Shown piece after piece: positions 8,008-12,700 of a stretch of 12,700 bases of DNA (position 1 is its first letter; every line of letters starts with the position of its first letter). This DNA is from Planctomycetaceae bacterium. Lineage in GTDB: Bacteria; Planctomycetota; Planctomycetia; Pirellulales; Pirellulaceae. The notes below the pieces were generated by a model. It searched no databases and had not been told where the DNA came from. It saw only the letters and a list, made by a program, of their open reading frames with translations. The translations under genes were made by a program, and so were the position numbers. The DNA is taken from contig PKCQ01000673.1 in the NCBI GenBank assembly GCA_002862265.1, positions 1 to 12,700 on the forward strand. The letters run 5' to 3'.

Positions 8008-8797
8008 ATGCCGACGACTTGCTGTGGCTCCACTCGGCGGCTTATCGCGACCTTGTTTGTCGCGTGTTCGATAATCATATATCCGAAGCGTGGCGTGTTC
8101 GGTTCTTGACGAGATAGCTGGACCGCAATCAGGCAAATAACGTCTGCAAGAAAGCTCAAGATCTTGCACAAAGAGAGTCTCGAAAGCCGTCGAGTACCTA
8201 CAGCTAGCCCTAGCTTGGATGATTCAGGAATGGGCAGCGCTGAGTTGCAGTTCTACATCAGCGAGACGCCGAGCTACTAGCAACGGCCGCCCTGAGGACA
8301 AGCGATCGAAACTGCGTTGCAGGCTTGGCCGAAGGCGAAGTTGCAGTGTTCATCTGGAGCTACCTCCGGCAGCACGGAGTGGGCGTGAAAGGTTACAATC
8401 TCGTAGCTCTTGGCGAGATCGATGAGGTTCTAAAAGCCGATCGAATGGAAAGATTCAATTAAAAGGATGACAACCAGGACGGGGTGCTGGCTTCGAATGA
8501 AATTCCTAAGTTGCTGCGGCGAAGACTCGAGAACGCTGATGTCAACGATAAAGAGGTTTCTTTTGAGGAACTGGAAATGTACCGAATGCTCACAAGGCTC
8601 GAGCAACTTGATGACAGCGCGAGCAAGCGATTACAAAGGACGAAATGTCGGAGCGACTTTGGCTCAGACTGGGCCAGTACGATGCCAATAAAGATGGGAG
8701 CGTAACTAAAGAGGAGCTTCCTCGGCGACGAGAACCACTAGATCATTTCGCTCATCTAGCGGAAATGGCGGCGCGAGAATTTCGCATGTTTCGCTAG
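8008..8797 (+). pseudogene. Decayed gene for a secreted EF-hand protein
   Basis: Pieces in three frames make one ordered protein of about 260 residues. The first (from ATG 8008) starts with a signal peptide, MPTTCCGSTRRLIATLFVAC, is cut by TGA 8107-8109, and continues in frame to SLDDSGMGSAELQFYISETPSY before TAG 8278-8280. The second frame runs from about 8271 through EVAVFIWSYLRQHGVGVKG, TAA 8460-8462, a canonical calcium loop DDNQDGVLASNE (8466-8501), and a damaged loop DVNDKEVSFEE that is one residue short. The third frame (from about 8640) carries another canonical loop, DANKDGSVTKEE (8681-8716), and ends REFRMFR at TAG 8795-8797. Secreted calcium-binding EF-hand proteins are common in planctomycetes; the partner is unknown. 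The signal peptide and first loops could alternatively be separate short ORFs, but three EF-hand stretches in order make one broken gene more likely. Confidence 0.65.
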
Positions 8798-9222
8798 TCG
8801 CCCCCGATAGAAGACGGCCAACCTAATTGCGTGGTTGCTTCGGAGCCTAGACTGAAAAACGTTCTGTTTTCCGATTTTTGGAATGTCATGCGTGACACGA
8901 GCTCACCCCAAAACCCCTGCAATACTCTACGCACTCCACCAGCAATTCACGCTATGTGATTTAGCGGGTGGTGTTTGGCACTCAGGCCGGTAAGGAATTC
9001 CGCAACCCGGTAACATCCGAGTCGTAAGGCGGCTTTCCCGATTGCAAAATGCGATTGGCCGAGCAAACACCAAGTGCGTACGGTAGTCTTGAGTTGGAGT
9101 AGAAAGGCAGAGGGCGAGTCAGAACGCCACTCGAAGTTCGTTCTCACGCAGTATTTCCCTGCGTGACTACACTTTTGATTGGTAGAAGTTCTTCTGCGTT
9201 TCGCCTAAGGTTTGGGATAGAA
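8798..9222. other. Intergenic region upstream of the sigma factor gene
   Basis: These 425 bases contain no supported gene. Small structures are visible: an A/T-rich hairpin (8854-8860 with 8866-8872) followed by T5, possibly a weak terminator behind the EF-hand remnant; an 8-bp palindrome GGAATTCC (8994-9001); a spaced inverted repeat TGGTGTTTG (8969-8977) against CAAACACCA (9064-9072); and the hairpin at 9144-9166 listed separately. A 66-residue minus-strand ORF here has no homolog I know. The sigma gene promoter should lie here. Confidence 0.4.
9144..9166 (+). promoter_or_regulatory. Perfect hairpin in the leader of the sigma factor gene
   Basis: TCACGCAG (9144-9151) and CTGCGTGA (9159-9166) form a perfect 8-bp stem with a 7-base loop. 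The hairpin lies 56 bases before the chosen ATG (9223). It has no following T-run, so it may be an operator or a leader structure rather than a terminator. Confidence 0.4.
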
Positions 9223-9900
9223 ATGGTAACGATGGTTTCAGCTGACAGTTCTTCGGCCGGTAAAAAATCAGGCTTCCCGTCACGCGACGAAGTGCTGCGT
9301 TTGATTGAGCAAGCACGGGCCGGTGAGACCGAGCCGCTAGGTCAGTTACTTGAGTTCTACTTTAACTACCTAACCGTCCTGGCGAGCACTCAACTCGACC
9401 ACCGGTTGAGGAAACGGCTTAGTCCATCCGATCTCGTGCAAGAAACCATGCTGGCCGCGCACAGAGATTTTCAGGCTTTTCGTGGTAACTCTCCCCAGGA
9501 GCTCGTCGGTTGGCTCAGGCAGATCTTGATAAACGTACTGCATGGGGCAATCGCGAAACATGTGAAAGCTGGGAAGCGAGACATTCGTCGCGAAGTGTCC
9601 ATCGACCAGGTGGTTTCCGGTGTCGACCGTTCGGCTGCCAACTTGGCGTCGATTCTGCCTGGGAGACAGGATTCTCCAAGCAGTCCGATTCACTGCGAAG
9701 AGCGGGCTGCAAGCCTTGCAGAACACCTAGCGAAGCTGCGGCCTGATTATCGCGACGTGATCATCCTGCGAAATCTAAAGGGCTTGCCTTTTGACGAGAT
9801 CGCGGAAGAAATGGGGCGTAGTTCTGGGGCTGTCAGGATGCTGTGGCTTCGGGCAATTGATAAGTTCAAGGACACATTTCAGACGGAGGTAGATTCCTAG
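9223..9900 (+). CDS. ECF-type RNA polymerase sigma factor, planctomycete subfamily
   Basis: A 225-residue sigma-70 family factor. Sigma region 2 covers about residues 40-105: LGQLLEFYFNYLTVLA, then LSPSDLVQETMLAAHRDFQAFRG, the core-binding and -10 recognition helices, then QELVGWLRQILINVL. A linker of some 50 residues follows. Region 4 covers about 165-217: LRPDYRDVIILRNLKGLPFDEIAEEMG, with SSGAVRMLWLRAIDKF as the -35 recognition helix. The pattern fits the planctomycete-specific ECF subfamily often encoded beside Ser/Thr kinases. There is no anti-sigma gene; instead a kinase gene follows after 149 bases, so control by phosphorylation is an inference. Possible starts are GTG 9163, ATG 9223 and ATG 9232. 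I chose 9223 because GTG 9163 lies in a hairpin and adds a basic tail untypical of the family; AAGG at 9207-9210 is rather far away. Confidence 0.9.
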   Translation: MVTMVSADSSSAGKKSGFPSRDEVLRLIEQARAGETEPLGQLLEFYFNYLTVLASTQLDHRLRKRLSPSDLVQETMLAAHRDFQAFRGNSPQELVGWLRQILINVLHGAIAKHVKAGKRDIRREVSIDQVVSGVDRSAANLASILPGRQDSPSSPIHCEERAASLAEHLAKLRPDYRDVIILRNLKGLPFDEIAEEMGRSSGAVRMLWLRAIDKFKDTFQTEVDS

Positions 9901-10049
9901 GCCCGAAAACGGCACACACCTCCTCTTTTCGGTCCTTTTGTCTCCATTCGGTGTTAGAACTGCGGAATTCGTAGTAATGCAACTACGTCAAAGTATGGTG
10001 CAACAAGTCCTTTGCGGCGTGCTTTTCAACGTTGCTAGTGAGAAACAAT
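9901..10049 (+). other. Spacer between sigma factor and kinase genes with a weak hairpin
   Basis: Right after the sigma stop, CCGAAAA (9903-9909) pairs with TTTTCGG (9926-9932) over a 16-base loop, followed by a T-rich stretch. This could attenuate read-through into the kinase gene. No other ORF is supported. Confidence 0.35.
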
Positions 10050-12581
10050 GTGAATGCCTCAAGTCATTCAGTGAGCGAACCCTCACTGTTGCGCGGCCTA
10101 TCCGAGCAGCAGCAGGTTCGACTTACAGAGCTACTTGATCGCTATCTTCAAGAGCTTGAGCAAGGCAACACGCCCTCGCGAGAGAGTCTGCTCGCCGATC
10201 ACTCGGATCTTTCGCCGGAATTACGCCAAGCACTGGATCTGTACCTCGACAAGCTCGGCGAACTCTATCAGATGGTCGAAGGACGTCCGGCGACGCTGGG
10301 CAGCGACCTTAAAGGCAAGGTGCTTAGCGATTACAGACTGGAGGAAGAAATTGGCCGCGGCGGGATGGGCATCGTCTTCTCGGCATACGACACTTCGCTA
10401 AAGCGTCAAGTTGCCGTGAAGCTGCTTCCCATGGCGGCGATGTTGGAGCCCAAGTACGTAGATCGCTTCCGTGGTGAAGCGCAAGCGGCAGCCAGCCTTG
10501 AGCACCCGAACATCGTTCCGGTGTATTCGGTCGGCGAAGAAGGAGGAATCCATTACTACGCGATGCGATTGATTTCCGGCCAGTCTCTGGATAAACGTAT
10601 TCAAGCTCATCGTGAGAAGGGCACGCAACCGCCGTCGCACTCAGCCTTGATGCAATTCGCTGATATCGCCGAAGCGCTGCATGAAGTGCACCAGTACGGA
10701 ATCGTGCACCGAGACATCAAGCCTTCGAATCTACTGTTGGATAACTCCGGCAAGCTGTGGGTTGCAGACTTTGGTTTAGCGAGATTCCAAGCCGAGTCAG
10801 CCCTGACTCGCACAGGCGAGATGATTGGCACGATGCGATACATGAGCCCAGAACAGGCTCAAGGACGCGGCGAGCTCGTGGATCATCGTAGCGACGTATA
10901 CTCACTCGGGGCGACCCTTTACGAACTGCTAACAAACAAGCCCGCAGTACCGGGAGAAGAAGGTCCAGGGCTGCTACGAACACTTACGACACAATCGCCG
11001 ACTCACCTGCGGAAGCTGCGGCCAGATTTGCCAGCGGATTTCCAGTTGGTTCTGGAAAAGGCGATGGCGCGGCACCGTGACGATCGTTATGCGACGGCGG
11101 CTGAGTTTGCAGCCGACTTACGTCGAGCTGCTCGCAACGAACCAATTGCCACCAAACTTGTATCACCGATGGTGCTGACAGCTAGGTGGATTACGAATCA
11201 TCCTCGTGCCGTATCCATACTTATTGCCTGCGCGGCCATGTTTGGCTTGTTTATCGCGACCGGCTTTTACATGCACAATCGCCTGTTGGCCAATGCGTTA
11301 GACAATGCCTACCAAGAGCTTGAACAACTGCAAGCACTCGAGACCGAAAAGACGATCGATTCCCTGGCTATGATTCCGGGCGCCGAGGGCATACGACAGT
11401 CCTTGATTAAGAGGCACCTACAGCACTACCAAGATTTCGTCAGTCAGCCGTTGGTCGACAAAAAAATGCTTCCCGCTCGCGCAGGAGCCTATTATCGCCT
11501 CGGGATTTTCAGTGAAGAACTCGGAGAAGTCTCCGAAGCTCTACTCTACTACGGACAGGCTGAAGAGATTTACGCGAGTTTGGTTGATGCAGACGAGGTA
11601 CGAAACAGAATCTGGCTCAAACGTTCTCAGAACTTGAATCAGTTCACTTTAGCATTGCGAAAATCTGGCCAGCATTCTCGAGGCGTCAAATTGCTTGAGC
11701 GCTGGATTGCCGGGATGGACGAATACGCCAGCCATACTCGGCTACCGCCTACTGTGGCCCATCAGTATGGGCTCTCACAAAACAACTTTGGTCTGCTCAT
11801 GCAAAAGATGCCTGAACAGAAGCAAAGGGCTAAAGCAGCGTATTTGCAGGCCATTGAAACGTTGGGGCAACTGAATGAACAAAATCCGGACGATTTGGAG
11901 ATCATTCGCGTCCTTGCGGCCACACGCCACAACCTTGGATCACAGCTTGCCAAGGAGAACAATCAAAAAGATGAATCGCACAAGTTACTTCGGCAGGCCT
12001 ACGAGGCTCAGTTGAAATTGGCTCAGGCCTCAGACAGTCCCCTTCGGGCCTCGATCGATTTGGTCGCTACCCATATTAGTCTTGGCAACCTCTACTTGGA
12101 TAGCGATCCGCGGCGTGCGGCAGTGATCTTTGAAAACGCAGTTGCGATCAGTAGGAAACTAGTTGAGATTTCTCCGAAAGTGAATGACTACCGCCGGGAT
12201 TTAGCGGTATCGCTCTCCAATCTCGGAATGGCTCATTATCGGGCCGGCGATGCCGAGCGAGCCAAAGCTAACTTGAAAGAGTCGGTGCACTGCTATCGGC
12301 TGCTGCGGCAGAGCTATCCTGATCACGACGGATTACAATACAGCCTTGGTATTGCACTGAACAATCAGGGCATTATTCTGCAGCACATCGGTGAATCGCG
12401 AGCTGCAGAGGACGCTTACATTCGTGCCGCTCGGCTGCTAGAGGAAACGCAGCCCTCAGCAATCGAAGCACTGAATAATGTTTACACCAATCACCTCCGG
12501 ATGTTACGGAATGCAGGAAGGGAAGCGGACGCCCTAGAGATTGAAAAACGGCAGTTAGCACTGAACACGAGTAAGCCATGA
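10050..12581 (+). CDS. Membrane Ser/Thr protein kinase with C-terminal TPR repeats
   Basis: An 843-residue Hanks-type kinase. Residues 1-80 are the helical leader common in planctomycete kinases (RYLQELEQG, SRESLLADH). The kinase domain has the glycine loop IGRGGMGIVFSAYD, the catalytic lysine K124 in VAVKLLP, the C-helix FRGEAQAAASLEHPNIV, the catalytic loop HRDIKPSN with D222, D240-F-G, the YMSPEQAQG activation end and SDVYSLGATLYELL, so it should be active. One membrane segment lies at about 386-408 (AVSILIACAAMFGLFIATGF). The outer or periplasmic part holds TPR-like helical pairs, for example ALLYYGQAEEIYASL, AKAAYLQAIETLGQL, AVSLSNLGMAHYRAGDAERA and ALNNQGIILQHIGESRAAEDAY. No ATG is available: GTG 10050 (GTGAG seven bases before) is preferred over TTG 10032 or GTG 10038. 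It follows the sigma gene and overlaps the next gene by four bases, so the last two are translationally coupled. Confidence 0.92.
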   Translation: MNASSHSVSEPSLLRGLSEQQQVRLTELLDRYLQELEQGNTPSRESLLADHSDLSPELRQALDLYLDKLGELYQMVEGRPATLGSDLKGKVLSDYRLEEEIGRGGMGIVFSAYDTSLKRQVAVKLLPMAAMLEPKYVDRFRGEAQAAASLEHPNIVPVYSVGEEGGIHYYAMRLISGQSLDKRIQAHREKGTQPPSHSALMQFADIAEALHEVHQYGIVHRDIKPSNLLLDNSGKLWVADFGLARFQAESALTRTGEMIGTMRYMSPEQAQGRGELVDHRSDVYSLGATLYELLTNKPAVPGEEGPGLLRTLTTQSPTHLRKLRPDLPADFQLVLEKAMARHRDDRYATAAEFAADLRRAARNEPIATKLVSPMVLTARWITNHPRAVSILIACAAMFGLFIATGFYMHNRLLANALDNAYQELEQLQALETEKTIDSLAMIPGAEGIRQSLIKRHLQHYQDFVSQPLVDKKMLPARAGAYYRLGIFSEELGEVSEALLYYGQAEEIYASLVDADEVRNRIWLKRSQNLNQFTLALRKSGQHSRGVKLLERWIAGMDEYASHTRLPPTVAHQYGLSQNNFGLLMQKMPEQKQRAKAAYLQAIETLGQLNEQNPDDLEIIRVLAATRHNLGSQLAKENNQKDESHKLLRQAYEAQLKLAQASDSPLRASIDLVATHISLGNLYLDSDPRRAAVIFENAVAISRKLVEISPKVNDYRRDLAVSLSNLGMAHYRAGDAERAKANLKESVHCYRLLRQSYPDHDGLQYSLGIALNNQGIILQHIGESRAAEDAYIRAARLLEETQPSAIEALNNVYTNHLRMLRNAGREADALEIEKRQLALNTSKP

Positions 12582-12700
12582 GTCAGCCCAACCACAACAC
12601 AAAACGTCCAGCTTTACGCAGCCATCGCAAACGATTCTTGCGCGTCGAGCTTCTGGAAATTCGCAGCTTGCTGGCTGGAGATGTGTTCGGATACATGAAT
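12578..12700 (+). CDS. N-terminal start of an exported planctomycete protein (3' end outside window)
   Basis: The frame opens at ATG 12578, overlapping the kinase stop (ATGA), and stays open for 41 codons to the window end. The product begins MSQPNHNTKRPALRSHRKRF and continues LRVELLEIRSLLAGDVFGY. Basic residues followed by L-R-V-E-x-L-E-x-R-x-L-L-A-G is the N-terminal motif of predicted extracellular planctomycete proteins (Pfam Planc_extracel type), usually found on very large cell-surface or secreted proteins with dockerin, cadherin or similar repeats. What follows cannot be known from here. The overlap implies translation coupled to the kinase, so the protein is probably a surface factor or target made with this signalling unit. 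Confidence 0.85.
   Translation, partial: MSQPNHNTKRPALRSHRKRFLRVELLEIRSLLAGDVFGYMN

Noticed and set aside
8219..8425. Plus-strand ORF of 68 residues, rich in Arg and Ser.
   Set aside because: It is out of frame with the EF-hand remnant pieces, which explain the region better.
8947..9147. Minus-strand ORF of 66 residues.
   Set aside because: No domain, no ribosome-binding site seen, and the region is better described as structured intergenic DNA; kept only as a low-interest finding.
9163..9222. GTG start at 9163 for the sigma factor, adding 20 residues.
   Set aside because: The codon lies inside a perfect hairpin, has no ribosome-binding site, and the added residues do not look like the family's N-terminus.

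Overview
The window looks like chromosomal DNA of a planctomycete, most likely of the Pirellulaceae (Rhodopirellula, Blastopirellula and relatives). The evidence is a sulfatase with a signal peptide, a secreted PQQ-type beta-propeller protein, a planctomycete-style ECF sigma factor next to a Ser/Thr kinase with TPRs, and a following gene whose product opens with the planctomycete exported-protein motif (RFLRVELLEIRSLLAGD). No RNA gene, CRISPR array, transposase or phage gene was seen.

Layout, left to right. Positions 1-225 (+) hold the C-terminal end of a probable class I methyltransferase, whose last codons lie inside a large imperfect inverted repeat (219-319). After a gene-poor stretch comes a sulfamidase-like sulfatase (589-2097, +). 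A long near-perfect inverted repeat (2097-2186) separates it from a broken gene on the minus strand (2212-4156), clearly a YjhG/YagF-type sugar-acid dehydratase (IlvD/Edd superfamily) with three in-frame stops and two frameshifts. Upstream of that on the same strand is an intact secreted beta-propeller protein (4231-5832, -). It is divergent from a small exported protein of unknown function (6048-6695, +). An exported alpha/beta-hydrolase of the planctomycete 'acetyl xylan esterase-like' type (6752-7942, -) follows, divergent from a second decayed gene that encoded a secreted EF-hand protein (8008-8797, +).

The right end is a regulatory module on the plus strand: ECF sigma factor (9223-9900), membrane-anchored Ser/Thr kinase with C-terminal TPRs (10050-12581), and, overlapping the kinase stop by four bases (ATGA), the start of an exported protein that runs off the window (12578-12700).

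Functionally, the left and middle parts look like accessory genes for breakdown of sulfated or acylated polysaccharides and sugar acids (sulfatase, esterase, decayed dehydratase), though they do not form one operon. The right part is a candidate signalling unit in which sigma factor, kinase and a probably large surface protein are made together. The most notable features are two genes in visible decay, two long structured inverted repeats, and the sigma-kinase-exported protein cluster. I did not find a clearly novel system. The dehydratase and EF-hand gene remains are most easily missed by an automatic annotation because each is broken over three frames.
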